NCBI RefSeq assembly: GCF_003336205.1
Contig: NZ_QPIE01000006.1
Coordinates: 175,830-239,829, forward strand
Length of the DNA stretch: 64,000 nt
Direction of reading: 5' to 3'
DNA from: Chryseobacterium lacus
GTDB taxonomy: Bacteria; Bacteroidota; Bacteroidia; Flavobacteriales; Weeksellaceae
This document shows positions 8,801 through 17,700 of the stretch, one piece after another; within the stretch, counting starts at the first letter, position 1, and every line of letters starts with the position of its first letter. The translations under genes were made by a program, and so were the position numbers. The notes under the pieces are model-generated. The model was given only the letters and a program-made list of their open reading frames with translations, was not told the origin of the DNA and made no database searches.

Positions 8801-11230
8801 CTATAGAGCGGGAAATTTCTTCGGATTAATTTCGGTGAACAGTCCGTAAATTTTTTCCACCATATCATCCACAGACGGTTTACTGAAATAATCGCCATCG
8901 CTTGCATAAGGCGGCCGGTGATTTTCTGCCGTAAGCGTAAGCGGATCGCTATCCAGATATCGGAATCCTTTTTGCTTTTCCAGAATCTGCTGCAGGATAA
9001 ATGCCGAGGTTCCGCCTTCCACATCTTCATCAATGACCACAAGACGATTGGTCTTCTTCACACTTTCTGAAATTTCATGAGTTAAATCAAAAGGAATAAG
9101 TGACTGAACATCAATAACCTCTGCAGAAATTCCGAGTTTTTCTAATTCCGAAGCTGCTTCCATCACCAATCTCCAGGTGGAACCATACGTTAGCAAAGTA
9201 ACATCCTTTCCTTCTTTCGTAGTTTCAATTTTCCCTACAGGAACGGTAAATTCTCCCAAATTATCCGGTTGTTTTTCCTTCAAACGATATCCGTTCAGGC
9301 ATTCTACAATGAGTGCTGGTTCGTCGCTCTGCAACATCGTATTGTAAAAACCGGCAGCTTTTGTAAGATTTCTTGGAACCAGAATATTAATTCCTTTTGA
9401 GAGATTTATAATTCCTGCCATCGGCGACCCTGAATGCCAAATTCCTTCCAGACGATGTCCTCGGGTTCGGATAATGAGCGGCGCTTTTTGTCCGCCACGG
9501 GTGCGATATTGTACGGTAGCAAGATCATCACTCATACCCTGTAAACAATAAAGAATATAATCCAAATACTGAATTTCAGCAATAGGCCTTAATCCTCGCA
9601 TTGCCATTCCGATTCCTTGCCCAAGAATGGTGGCTTCACGAATTCCGGTATCTGCAATCCGCATTTCTCCGTATTTTTCCTGCATTCCTTCCAAGCCTTG
9701 GTTCACATCGCCAATATTTCCTGTATCCTCACCAAAGATCAGGGTTTCAGGATATTTTTCAAAAATTTTATCAAAATTATTACGCACTACCACTCTGCCG
9801 TCCACTTCTTCAGAACTTTCACTAAAGACTGGTTTTACTTCTTTTACATGGGTAGCTTTCCACTGGGATTGCGAATATAAATGAGAGGAATAATTGTCTT
9901 TTTCAACAGCGAAGAGTTCATCATACTTCTTTTGAAGCTGAGTTCTTTCAGCAGAAACTGAACCACGGGTTAACAGTAAAGCCTTTCTGGCAAGATGGAA
10001 AATATCTCTTTTCGCAACAGAAATCAATGCTTTAAACTTGATTACTTCAGCAGAAATTTCATTGTTTTCATAGGTAAGTTTTTCTACCAAAGGCAATATT
10101 TGATCTTTTAGTGCAACAATTGGTCTTTGATAATCTTCCCAGGCTTTTTTCTGACCCTCTTTTACTGTCTTCTTTGCTTCAGCATCTATCGCATTTAATT
10201 CCTCTAAAGTGGCCAAAATTTCTTCCTGACCTTCTATTTCTACAGAATAGCTCAGAATCCATTCACGGAATTTAAGCAAACCATCGTATTCACTTTCCCA
10301 GGTGAGCCTTTCTTCATTTTTATACCGTTCGTGTGATCCGGAAGTGGAATGTCCTTGAGGCTGCGTCACTTCCACAACATGAACTACTACCGGAATACTT
10401 TCTGTTCTCGCAAAATGTTCCGCTTTTGCATAGGCATCTAATAAGGCAGGATAATCCCAGGCTTTTACCTGGATAATTTCGCAACCTTGATTTTCTCCTT
10501 CTTTTCTCTGAAAACCGGAGAGCATTTCTGAAATATCAGCTTTAGCGCGCTGATTATGAGTAGGAACAGAAATTCCATAGCCATCGTCCCAAATGGAGAC
10601 AATCATGGGAACCTGTAATGCGCACGCTGCGTTCAGGGTTTCCCAAAAGTGGCCTTCAGCAGTAGAGGCATCGCCAATAGTTCCAAAAGCAACTTCGTTT
10701 CCGTTGTTGGAAAATTTTTCGGAACCATCAAATTTTATCTGTTTGAAAACTTTAGAAGCCTGAGCCAGGCCAAGCAACCTTGGCATTTGTCCACCGGTTG
10801 GGGAAATATCAGAAGAAATATTTTTAAGTTTTGTTAAATCTTTCCAACTCCCGTCTTCATTCAATGTTCTGGAAGCAAAATGCCCGTTCATTTGTCTTCC
10901 TGCTGAAGCTGGTTCACGGGTTATATCTGTATCTGCATACAGTTGTGCATAAAAACTTTCTATGGTTAAAACGTTTACTGCCAATGCAAAAGTCTGGTCT
11001 CGGTAATATCCTGAACGCCAATCACCATCCCGGAATACTTTGGCCATCGCCAATTGCGGAAGTTCCTTTCCGTCTCCGAAAATTCCGAATTTAGCTTTTC
11101 CGGTCAACACTTCCCTTCTTCCTAGCAGGGACATCTCTCGGGAAATGCGTCCCAATCGATAATCCTGAAGCACGGATTTTTTAAAATCTTCGAAGGAAAT
11201 CTGCTGTGTATCTATATAGGTAGTCTGCAT
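8801..11230 (-). CDS. fused 2-oxoacid dehydrogenase E1 (alpha-beta)
   Basis: Thiamine-diphosphate-dependent decarboxylase of a 2-oxoacid dehydrogenase complex. In 809 residues it joins an alpha-type half (about 1-400; TPP site GDASTAEG...WDDGYGISVP) and a beta-type half (about 480-800; GEDTGNIGDVNQGLEGMQ, then VIDVQSLIPFD). The middle ~80 residues are a helical linker. Fusions of this sort are usual in Bacteroidota. The second TPP motif ends in WDDGYG and not the textbook NNGYG, which I think is normal for this subfamily. The substrate is most likely branched-chain 2-oxoacids, but pyruvate cannot be excluded from sequence alone. No E2 gene lies in the window; LpdA nearby could supply E3. Confidence 0.92.
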   Translation of the reverse strand: MQTTYIDTQQISFEDFKKSVLQDYRLGRISREMSLLGRREVLTGKAKFGIFGDGKELPQLAMAKVFRDGDWRSGYYRDQTFALAVNVLTIESFYAQLYADTDITREPASAGRQMNGHFASRTLNEDGSWKDLTKLKNISSDISPTGGQMPRLLGLAQASKVFKQIKFDGSEKFSNNGNEVAFGTIGDASTAEGHFWETLNAACALQVPMIVSIWDDGYGISVPTHNQRAKADISEMLSGFQRKEGENQGCEIIQVKAWDYPALLDAYAKAEHFARTESIPVVVHVVEVTQPQGHSTSGSHERYKNEERLTWESEYDGLLKFREWILSYSVEIEGQEEILATLEELNAIDAEAKKTVKEGQKKAWEDYQRPIVALKDQILPLVEKLTYENNEISAEVIKFKALISVAKRDIFHLARKALLLTRGSVSAERTQLQKKYDELFAVEKDNYSSHLYSQSQWKATHVKEVKPVFSESSEEVDGRVVVRNNFDKIFEKYPETLIFGEDTGNIGDVNQGLEGMQEKYGEMRIADTGIREATILGQGIGMAMRGLRPIAEIQYLDYILYCLQGMSDDLATVQYRTRGGQKAPLIIRTRGHRLEGIWHSGSPMAGIINLSKGINILVPRNLTKAAGFYNTMLQSDEPALIVECLNGYRLKEKQPDNLGEFTVPVGKIETTKEGKDVTLLTYGSTWRLVMEAASELEKLGISAEVIDVQSLIPFDLTHEISESVKKTNRLVVIDEDVEGGTSAFILQQILEKQKGFRYLDSDPLTLTAENHRPPYASDGDYFSKPSVDDMVEKIYGLFTEINPKKFPAL

Positions 11231-11250
11231 TTTGAATGATTATATTCAGC

Positions 11251-11258
11251 AAAGATAT
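11251..11258 (-). promoter_or_regulatory. -7 box of the E1 gene
   Basis: Minus-strand TATCTTTG (exact TAnnTTTG), followed by C as in strong Bacteroidota promoters, 20 bp before the E1 ATG. Confidence 0.5.
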
Positions 11259-11288
11259 GAAAATTGTACTTTTGGTATAAAAAAGAAT

Positions 11289-11314
11289 CTTCCGGTGTTT
11301 CACAACAGCGGAAG
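11289..11314 (-). terminator. terminator of the 65-aa lipoprotein gene
   Basis: Stem CTTCCG/CGGAAG extended inside by GTT/AAC; on the minus strand it is followed by ATTCTTTTTT. It lies 47 bp beyond the stop of the small lipoprotein. Confidence 0.6.
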
Positions 11315-11360
11315 AAAAAAAACACAAATGATGAAAAAAAATTTATTTAATAATATTAAT

Positions 11361-11558
11361 TTATTTTCTTGGTGGAGGAAGTGGATCGCCTGGTAAAATA
11401 CTTAAATCTCTACCTTGTGCAGAATCCCGAGCCATTGCTGAGTTTTCCATTACTTCCAGATTTGCAGTATCCTCAGGGCTAATCATATCGTCATGCGTTC
11501 TACAAGATACAGTTCCTAATAAGGTAAGTACACATGCTGTTATAATAAGTTTTTTCAT
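11361..11558 (-). CDS. small lipoprotein with proline-rich tail, 65 aa
   Basis: A 65-residue predicted lipoprotein: signal peptide with lipobox Cys at residue 19 (LGTVSC), acidic middle (EDTANLEVMENSA) and a short proline-rich end (GDPLPPPRK). No known domain. It is a self-contained transcription unit with a good promoter (TTG-N17-TACATTTG, 11604-11631) and a terminator. Mature length would be only 47 residues, so a structural or inhibitory role is as likely as anything; none can be assigned. The gene call is strong because signal, promoter and terminator all agree. Confidence 0.8.
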   Translation of the reverse strand: MKKLIITACVLTLLGTVSCRTHDDMISPEDTANLEVMENSAMARDSAQGRDLSILPGDPLPPPRK

Positions 11559-11603
11559 AATAATTATTTTTAGTTGGTTTAAATTCTGTTGTTATTACTG
11601 AGG

Positions 11604-11636
11604 CAAATGTAGGAGCATTTGGCTATACCAATCAAA
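11604..11636 (-). promoter_or_regulatory. promoter of small lipoprotein
   Basis: Minus-strand TACATTTG (11604-11611) with TTG 17 bp, or TTTG 21 bp, upstream. About 46 bp separate the -7 box from the ATG at 11558. Confidence 0.65.
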
Positions 11637-11772
11637 TATTCGCACCGGTGGTTTATAAAAAATAACAGGGAAATTAGCAATTTGGGGGAAGGTTTTTTAG
11701 AAAAAATAGGCGTAAATTCGCAAAAGCTGTGTTCAGAAACCGGTAAAAAATAAAAATAAAGAACTTAAATAA

Positions 11773-13590
11773 ATGATTTTCAGGAAATTAATCTTATCCC
11801 TGCTGTTAGCACTCCCCTGTTATCTTTTATACGGTCAAAATAATTATTCTAAAGAATTGACCTACGAACAAATTGAAAAAAAAATAGATCAATCCCATGA
11901 CAATGATGCTGAGATCTGGAAAATGATCCGGATTTACATTGCAAAAGCCAAGGCGGAAAAAAATCCAGAAGCACTTTTATTCGCTTATAGATATGCTACT
12001 GCTTTTTCAAAATCTCCTGAAAACTTAAAATATGCTGACAGCGCGCTTGTTATTGGAAAGAGTTCCAATGATAAAAGGCTTCTCGCCAATGCTTATCTTA
12101 ACCGAGGTATTGTTTTTATGACTAATGTCAAGTATGAAAAAGCTTTGGCGGATATTCTCATTTCTCACAATTATGCGGAAGAGATTGAAAGTGATTATAT
12201 TATCTATAAAAGTAAATATCTGATCTCCCAGAATAAAGTTTACCTCGGCTTATATGAAGATGCCAACGCTGAATTGAGAGAATGTATTGATTTTTTTAAA
12301 AAAAACCTGAACAACTCTACTTTAGGAAAAGATTACCAAACTTATTACATGTATTCGATGATGAGCCTCATTGATACCAATTCAAGACTGGGCCGTCATC
12401 AAGAAAACAAACCTTTACTAAACGAAGCTTTTGCTTATGTGCAACAAAACAATCTGGAGCAATTTTTTCCTTATTTTATTTCGTTGCAAGGCACTGATGC
12501 TTTTTACAGAAAGGACTATAACACCGCAATAAAAAAATTAACACATGCATTAAGGTTGTACAAAGACCAATGGGATCATATCACAGAAATATTTTATCTG
12601 GGGAAATCCTATTGGAATTTGGGAAAACCGCATATTGCTGTGAAATATTTTGAGACCATAGACAAGGAATACAATAAATCAAATAATCTCGAACCTCAAT
12701 TTCGGGAAGCATATGAACTTCTGATTAAGTATAATGATTCGGTAAAAAACAGGGATTTGCAATTGGAGTATATTAATAAACTGATGCAACTCGATAAATC
12801 TTATGAAAAAAATTATAAATATCTCTCTTCCACACTTCATAAACAGTACGATACGAAGAAACTGATAGAAGAAAAAGAAAAAATTGAAAGTTCCCTGAAA
12901 ACCCGGGATACCATTATTTATATCCTGTTTGCAGGAATATTGGTCATCGTTGGACTTTCTTTATATCGGATTTATCATATTCAGATTACGTATAGAAAAA
13001 GGTTTAATGAATTGATCTCTGAAAAAAACCTCGAACCAAGCCCTTCAAGTTCAATGATTTTGCCTGAAGCTCCTTCTTCGGTAAGTGAAGATACCACTGA
13101 ATATACAACGGCAACTCCTCAAAAAGAAAAAAACAGCGACCCTCATTTGATCAGTGAACAACAGCTCGAAAACTTTTCTCCACTTAGTTATTACAGCAAA
13201 ATTCCGGGTATCAATCCGCAGGTTGTGGAAAATGTACTGACCCAACTGGAAGAATTCGAAGCAGACTTCGGTTTTCTGGACAATCAGGTCTCCCAGAAAC
13301 AACTTAGTGAAATGTTCGGGACTAATTCCACGTATCTTTCGAGGATTATTAATGCGTATAAAGGAAAAAAATTCAGTACTTACATTAATGACCTGAGATT
13401 GGATTATATCCTACACCTTCTGAAAACAGACTGGACTTACCTGAAAAAAGATGTGAAGGAACTTTCCCAGATCACAGGATTCAACAGTGCAGAAAATTTC
13501 TCGGATAACTTCCAGCGAAAATTTAAGATCAAGCCTTCATATTTCATCAAGTTGATGAAGGAGAAAATTGAAAGCAGCGAGACAGCGTAA
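11773..13590 (+). CDS. membrane-bound TPR protein with AraC-type HTH
   Basis: A 605-residue hybrid regulator. A signal peptide (LLALPCYLLYGQ) is followed by an exported helical region with TPR-like repeats (about 30-360), one membrane segment around 375-400 (YILFAGILVIVGLSLY), a low-complexity cytoplasmic linker, and a C-terminal AraC-type DNA-binding domain (NSTYLSRIINAYKGKKFSTY ... FNSAENFSDNFQRKFKIKPS). Such one-component proteins are numerous in Flavobacteriia and are thought to couple an extracytoplasmic signal to transcription; ligand and targets are not known. It is convergent with the prenyl synthetase gene two bases downstream. No partner gene for it is adjacent, apart from the small lipoprotein diverging upstream. 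Confidence 0.88.
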   Translation: MIFRKLILSLLLALPCYLLYGQNNYSKELTYEQIEKKIDQSHDNDAEIWKMIRIYIAKAKAEKNPEALLFAYRYATAFSKSPENLKYADSALVIGKSSNDKRLLANAYLNRGIVFMTNVKYEKALADILISHNYAEEIESDYIIYKSKYLISQNKVYLGLYEDANAELRECIDFFKKNLNNSTLGKDYQTYYMYSMMSLIDTNSRLGRHQENKPLLNEAFAYVQQNNLEQFFPYFISLQGTDAFYRKDYNTAIKKLTHALRLYKDQWDHITEIFYLGKSYWNLGKPHIAVKYFETIDKEYNKSNNLEPQFREAYELLIKYNDSVKNRDLQLEYINKLMQLDKSYEKNYKYLSSTLHKQYDTKKLIEEKEKIESSLKTRDTIIYILFAGILVIVGLSLYRIYHIQITYRKRFNELISEKNLEPSPSSSMILPEAPSSVSEDTTEYTTATPQKEKNSDPHLISEQQLENFSPLSYYSKIPGINPQVVENVLTQLEEFEADFGFLDNQVSQKQLSEMFGTNSTYLSRIINAYKGKKFSTYINDLRLDYILHLLKTDWTYLKKDVKELSQITGFNSAENFSDNFQRKFKIKPSYFIKLMKEKIESSETA

Positions 13591-13592
13591 GA

Positions 13593-14570
13593 TTAGAATT
13601 TCCGTTCAATAACGTAATCGAGCATCAACATCAATGATTTTTTAGCTTCAGATTCCGGGAAATCGTTCAGAAGATTTTTAGCTTTGTCCTGAAAATCTTT
13701 CATCACAGTGATAGCATAATCTAAACCTCCGGATTCTTTCACATACCCGATCAGTTCTTTCACTTTTTTGGAATTGTGGTTGTGCCTTTTAATGATATTG
13801 AAATAATACTTTCGGTCGGATTCATTAGCGATGGATAAAGCATGAATGAGCGGAAGCGTCATTTTTTTTTCTTTGATGTCAATTCCTACAGGTTTTCCGA
13901 TGACATTGGAACTCAGATAATCAAACAAATCATCTTTTATCTGAAAAGCCATTCCCGTGAAAGTTCCGAAATCCTGCATTTTTTTGGCTAAAATTTCATC
14001 TGCATTATTGGAAAGTACGCCTACTTCGCAGCACGCCGCAATTAAAGTTGCTGTTTTCTGACGGATAATTTCGTAATACACCTCTTCGGTAATATCCAGC
14101 TTCCGGGCTTTTTCCAGCTGAAGCAATTCTCCTTCAGACATTTCCCGGATTGTACGGGAAATAACTGCCAACAAATCAAAATCTTTATTATCAGTAGAAA
14201 GCAAAACGGATTTGGAAAGTAAATAATCTCCTACCAAAACCGCAATTTTATTTTTCCATAAAGCATTGATGGAGAAGAAATTCCGTCGTTTAAAACTTTC
14301 ATCCACAACATCATCATGCACCAGAGTTGCGGTATGAATCAGCTCGATCATGGAAGCACCACGAAATGTTTTTTCATTTACATTTCCCACCAGTTTCGCA
14401 CAGAGAAATACAAACATCGGGCGCATTTGTTTTCCTTTCGTGGTTACAATAAAACGGGTTACCCTATCCAAAAGCGGAACATTACTCTGCATTGACTGGT
14501 AAAACTTTTCTTCAAAAAGTTTCATTTCGTCGGCAATGGGTTTCTTGATTTCTTCTACAATGTTCGCCAC
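13593..14570 (-). CDS. polyprenyl synthetase family protein
   Basis: trans-Prenyl diphosphate synthase of 325 residues that condenses isopentenyl diphosphate with allylic diphosphates to make the side chain of quinones or other polyprenyl carriers. The first aspartate-rich motif is HDDVVDE and the second QIKDDLFDY; the KGKQMRP pyrophosphate-binding segment is near the N-terminus. I choose the GTG at 14570 (protein begins VANIVEEIKKP, read as Met). The frame is open to an ATG at 14624, but an exact -7 box (14611-14618) lies inside that extension, so the longer start is upstream of the likely transcript. Product chain length (octaprenyl expected) is inference. Confidence 0.92.
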   Translation of the reverse strand: MANIVEEIKKPIADEMKLFEEKFYQSMQSNVPLLDRVTRFIVTTKGKQMRPMFVFLCAKLVGNVNEKTFRGASMIELIHTATLVHDDVVDESFKRRNFFSINALWKNKIAVLVGDYLLSKSVLLSTDNKDFDLLAVISRTIREMSEGELLQLEKARKLDITEEVYYEIIRQKTATLIAACCEVGVLSNNADEILAKKMQDFGTFTGMAFQIKDDLFDYLSSNVIGKPVGIDIKEKKMTLPLIHALSIANESDRKYYFNIIKRHNHNSKKVKELIGYVKESGGLDYAITVMKDFQDKAKNLLNDFPESEAKKSLMLMLDYVIERKF

Positions 14571-14610
14571 AAATTGTTGTATTTGTCGATGATTAGTTGT
14601 TCGCTGCCAG

Positions 14611-14618
14611 CAAATATA
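14611..14618 (-). promoter_or_regulatory. -7 box of polyprenyl synthetase gene
   Basis: Minus-strand TATATTTG, exact consensus, 40 bp upstream of the GTG start; it decides against the longer upstream ATG. Confidence 0.5.
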
Positions 14619-14660
14619 ATTCAATTATTTATTTTATTCCCGACGCTTTTAGAAATTTTC

Positions 14661-14668
14661 TATATTTG
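14661..14668 (+). promoter_or_regulatory. -7 box of M23 peptidase gene
   Basis: TATATTTG, exact TAnnTTTG, 20 bp before the ATG at 14689; no TTG at the usual distance. Confidence 0.45.
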
Positions 14669-14688
14669 ATTCATTAAAAACTATTATT

Positions 14689-16073
14689 ATGAAAACTGCA
14701 ATGTTAGCTATGATCCTGTGTTATGCTTCTTATTTTATGATGGCACAAACAGGAGGTGGGGAATTTCAATTCAAATCTACAGAATGTTTATCGAATGATG
14801 AAAGAGTTTCTGTACAAAAAATGTTGAAAACGAACAAGCAAACACTACAACTTGAAGGAAAACTTACAGCTAAAAGTTCGTTGCCAAGTTCATTATTTAT
14901 TTGGCCTATTAAAAAAAGCGCTACTGCACCTTATAATGAAGTTTGGAGTATTTCAAATTATGTAGATCATAATCCCAATTATCCTAATCAGCTTTTGGAT
15001 TACAATTGCGGAAACCGGACTTACGACACCAACTCGGGATATAATCATGCAGGAATTGATATTTTCACGTGGCCTTTCGGATGGTATCAAATGGATCATA
15101 ACCAAGCTGAGGTTATAGCTGCTGCTCCGGGAATTATTATAGGAAAAAGTAACGGAAATTATGATAGAAATTGCAATTTCAACACTAGCAACTGGAATGC
15201 GGTGTATGTTCAACATGACGATGGCAGTGTGGCATGGTACGGCCATTTAAAAACAATTCTTTAACGACAAAAAACATTGGTCAAACTGTAGCTGCAGGAG
15301 AATATCTCGGAATTGTGGGAAGTTCCGGAAATTCTACTGGTCCGCATTTACATTTTGAAGTATATAACAGCAGTAACCAATTGGTGGATCCTTATCATGG
15401 ATCTTGCAATAGTTCCAGCTCAGGAGCGCAATCTTGGTGGCAAGTTCAAAAAAACTACAACAATCCGAAAATCAATGCTCTTTCAACTCATAGCCAAGAG
15501 GTGAGTTTCAATAACGGATGTGGCGTACAGGAAAGTACGTATTTTAAAAATTCATTTAATTCCGGCGAAACCGTTTTTATCTATGCTTATCTATCAGATA
15601 TTGCCATTGGAACTCCGGTTAATATTCAGCTGATCCGCCCGGATCAAACAATTGCCTACACAACAAGTTTCAATATGAATGCTTTTTATTCCGCATCCTA
15701 TTGGTTTTGGAGTTTGCCTGCTTCCACTTTCAATCAGGATGGAAATTGGAAAGCTAAAGTTACGGTAGGTTCTATGACGGAAACGCATCATTTCACTTAT
15801 GGAACTTTGTCCGTTTCAGATTATCATTTAAATAATTTTATCATTAAAGTGCTGAATCCAGTGAAAAATCACCAGATTCAATTGGAATATAACGGTAAAC
15901 TAAACCAAAAATTTACAGTAGAGATTTATTCGATTGCCGGAAGATTGGTAAACAAAAGAGAGATAATTCTTCAAAAAGGCAACAACATCTTGCCATTTAA
16001 TGCAACTAAAGGAAGTTATCTCATGAAAATTTCTTCTGAAAATTTTGAAGAAACTTTTAAAATTCTGAATTAA
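14689..16073 (+). pseudogene. T9SS-targeted M23 peptidase, frame interrupted
   Basis: A secreted peptidoglycan or protein endopeptidase of the LytM/M23 family, split into two frames. The 5' frame (14689-15264, 191 aa) has a signal peptide (SYFMMAQ) and the first zinc motif NHAGIDIF. It stops just after YGHLK. The 3' frame takes over without loss of sequence (NNSLTTKN...), giving SSGNSTGPHLHFEVY with the HxH zinc motif, a beta domain, and a C-terminal type A T9SS sorting domain (VEIYSIAGRLVNK ... GSYLMKIS). The junction is TTTAAAAAC at 15246-15254; a single missing A, or a -1 slip on TTTAAAA, restores one continuous ~460-residue protein. Whether this is decay, an assembly error or programmed frameshifting cannot be told here. 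Confidence 0.8.
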
Positions 16074-16084
16074 TATTCAGAATT
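16061..16084 (+). terminator. hairpin at end of M23 gene
   Basis: AATTCTGAA/TTCAGAATT, 9 bp with a 6-base loop, overlapping the stop codon; the tail is AT-rich and not a clean T run. Confidence 0.4.
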
Positions 16085-16126
16085 TAAATTTTGATAAAAA
16101 CCCGTTTTTATTTACTCGTTTTTTAT

Positions 16127-16987
16127 TTAGGGTTTAGGAATAATATAAAAGTGCTGCTTTTGCCTTCCTATCGGAGTTTGCAAGGACTCCCCTGAAATAT
16201 AAATATTATTTTCATCCACTTCAATTCCTTCAATCTGACCTAAGGAAAGCGCATGGCCAAGATAATATTTTTGCGGCTTTTGACTAAAAAAAAATCCGGC
16301 ATCATCTTCCTGAAATACAGTAAGATACACTTCCATTTTCTTTGTGTATCCAATAATATAAAGGTGATCTTTAAAATAAGAGGCGTCAGTTGCCAGATAC
16401 CCCAGGTTATAAGTTTCCAGTTTCTCAGCATTTTGAATTTCTTCCTGCTTTTCGGGATTTAAACGATAATGTGTTGTTTGATACGATTGCCATTCCTTTG
16501 TAAAAAGGTGTAAAAATCCATTTTTATAGATCAAACTTTCGGCATCCCAATTGTTTTGATGTGGCTTTTTCAAAAATTCCTTTTGTTGAGGATATTGAAA
16601 CGGAATCTCGCGGATATCCTGAACATTGTCTTTCCGAATGCGATAAATTTTCAGGTCCCGTCTGTTCCCGTTATTATTCCCGAAATCTCCGATATAAAAA
16701 TAATTTTCGTCTGTAGTGATTGCTTCCCAATCCTTATTCTGAAGTCCCGTGTTTATTTTCCCGATAATTTCGCCGTTTTCAGGATTTAATTTAAAAATTT
16801 CTGAAGAATTTCCGCTGTCGTTGATGGTACATAATTTTCCATTTGATAAACTTAAACCAGAATTTTCCTTTAAGCTGTCCGAAAGTACAGCTACCCGATA
16901 CTTTCTGATTTTCATCCAATCAATTCGTTGTGCCTGAATATGAAAAGACAGAAAGAAAAGAAACAACAATATAATTTTTGCTCTCAC
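16127..16987 (-). CDS. secreted beta-propeller-like protein
   Basis: A 286-residue exported protein of unknown function. It begins at a GTG (16985-16987) with a signal peptide ending FHIQAQ. The body alternates short beta-type blocks with loops such as LCTINDSGNSSEIF, NKDWEAITTDENYFYIGDFG and IEGIEVDENNIYISGES; the spacing and the DWEA/IEGI-D pattern resemble propeller proteins, but I cannot name the family. The start overlaps the stop of the upstream YoaK-like gene (GTGA), so they are translationally coupled and belong to the rlmN transcription unit. No catalytic motif visible. Confidence 0.85.
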   Translation of the reverse strand: MRAKIILLFLFFLSFHIQAQRIDWMKIRKYRVAVLSDSLKENSGLSLSNGKLCTINDSGNSSEIFKLNPENGEIIGKINTGLQNKDWEAITTDENYFYIGDFGNNNGNRRDLKIYRIRKDNVQDIREIPFQYPQQKEFLKKPHQNNWDAESLIYKNGFLHLFTKEWQSYQTTHYRLNPEKQEEIQNAEKLETYNLGYLATDASYFKDHLYIIGYTKKMEVYLTVFQEDDAGFFFSQKPQKYYLGHALSLGQIEGIEVDENNIYISGESLQTPIGRQKQHFYIIPKP

Positions 16988-17700
16988 GATTTTCTTTTTA
17001 AAAGTAAAAGTCGGATTTTCATAAAATCATAGAGTAATCCCAATAATAAAAGTACACTTCCGAGGAGAAGCGATTTCATACCGAAAGAACCATACAAAAG
17101 TCCACCGACAATTCCACCGGCAAAAAACATCCAGATAATGGTAAGCCGAAGCCGGATGGATTTGAGAAGCCTGGATTTATGACGCCGGTTTTTGTAGAAA
17201 AAAAGCTGTGAGAATTCAATTCCCATATCGGTAAAAAGTCCGGTAAGGTGTGTTGTGCGCACCACTGCATTGGAAATTCGAGTGACTAAAGCGTTTTGCA
17301 TGCCCATTGAAAAAAGAAGCGAAAAAGCAATAATATCCGGATTTACAGACATTAAATAATCACTGCTGAATGCGATGACGAGCAAGATGACGGCTTCGGC
17401 AATCGTTGGAAAAACATAAATAAGATTTTCTCTGACCCTAGAATAGATTTCCACCATAAGATTGGAAAAAAAAGCACCCAGAAAAAAGAAAAACACATAC
17501 AGTGCGATATGAAAAGCAGTTTGAAATTTTTGCTCAAAAGCGGCGCCTACGAAAAAAGCAAAATGTCCTGTCACATTCGTAGTGAGTTTCTGAACGGATA
17601 AAAATCCTACCACATTCACCAATCCGGCAACGAATCCGAGCAGGGAAGCGATACCAAGATTATGTTGTTCGGTTCGGGTTTTTCCCTTATGATAGAACAT
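16984..17700 (-). CDS. YoaK/DUF1275 family membrane protein
   Basis: A 238-residue integral membrane protein of the DUF1275 family. Six hydrophobic segments can be traced (for example GFVAGLVNVVGFLSV, FHIALYVFFFFLGAFFSNL, AVILLVIAF, SLLFSMGMQNALV, GGIVGGLLYGSF, LLLGSVLLLLGLLY). The central MGMQNALVTRISNAVVRTTHLTG is characteristic: in this family Q-N and THxTG are conserved. Function is unknown, with transport proposed. Its ATG shares one base with the rlmN stop (TAATG) and its stop overlaps the next gene, so it sits in the middle of a tightly coupled three-gene unit. Confidence 0.9.
   Translation of the reverse strand: MFYHKGKTRTEQHNLGIASLLGFVAGLVNVVGFLSVQKLTTNVTGHFAFFVGAAFEQKFQTAFHIALYVFFFFLGAFFSNLMVEIYSRVRENLIYVFPTIAEAVILLVIAFSSDYLMSVNPDIIAFSLLFSMGMQNALVTRISNAVVRTTHLTGLFTDMGIEFSQLFFYKNRRHKSRLLKSIRLRLTIIWMFFAGGIVGGLLYGSFGMKSLLLGSVLLLLGLLYDFMKIRLLLLKRKS

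Noticed and set aside
13593..14624. Polyprenyl synthetase starting at the ATG 14624
   Set aside because: The extension MNYICWQRTTNHRQIQQF is unlike the family and overlaps a -7 box; GTG 14570 is preferred.
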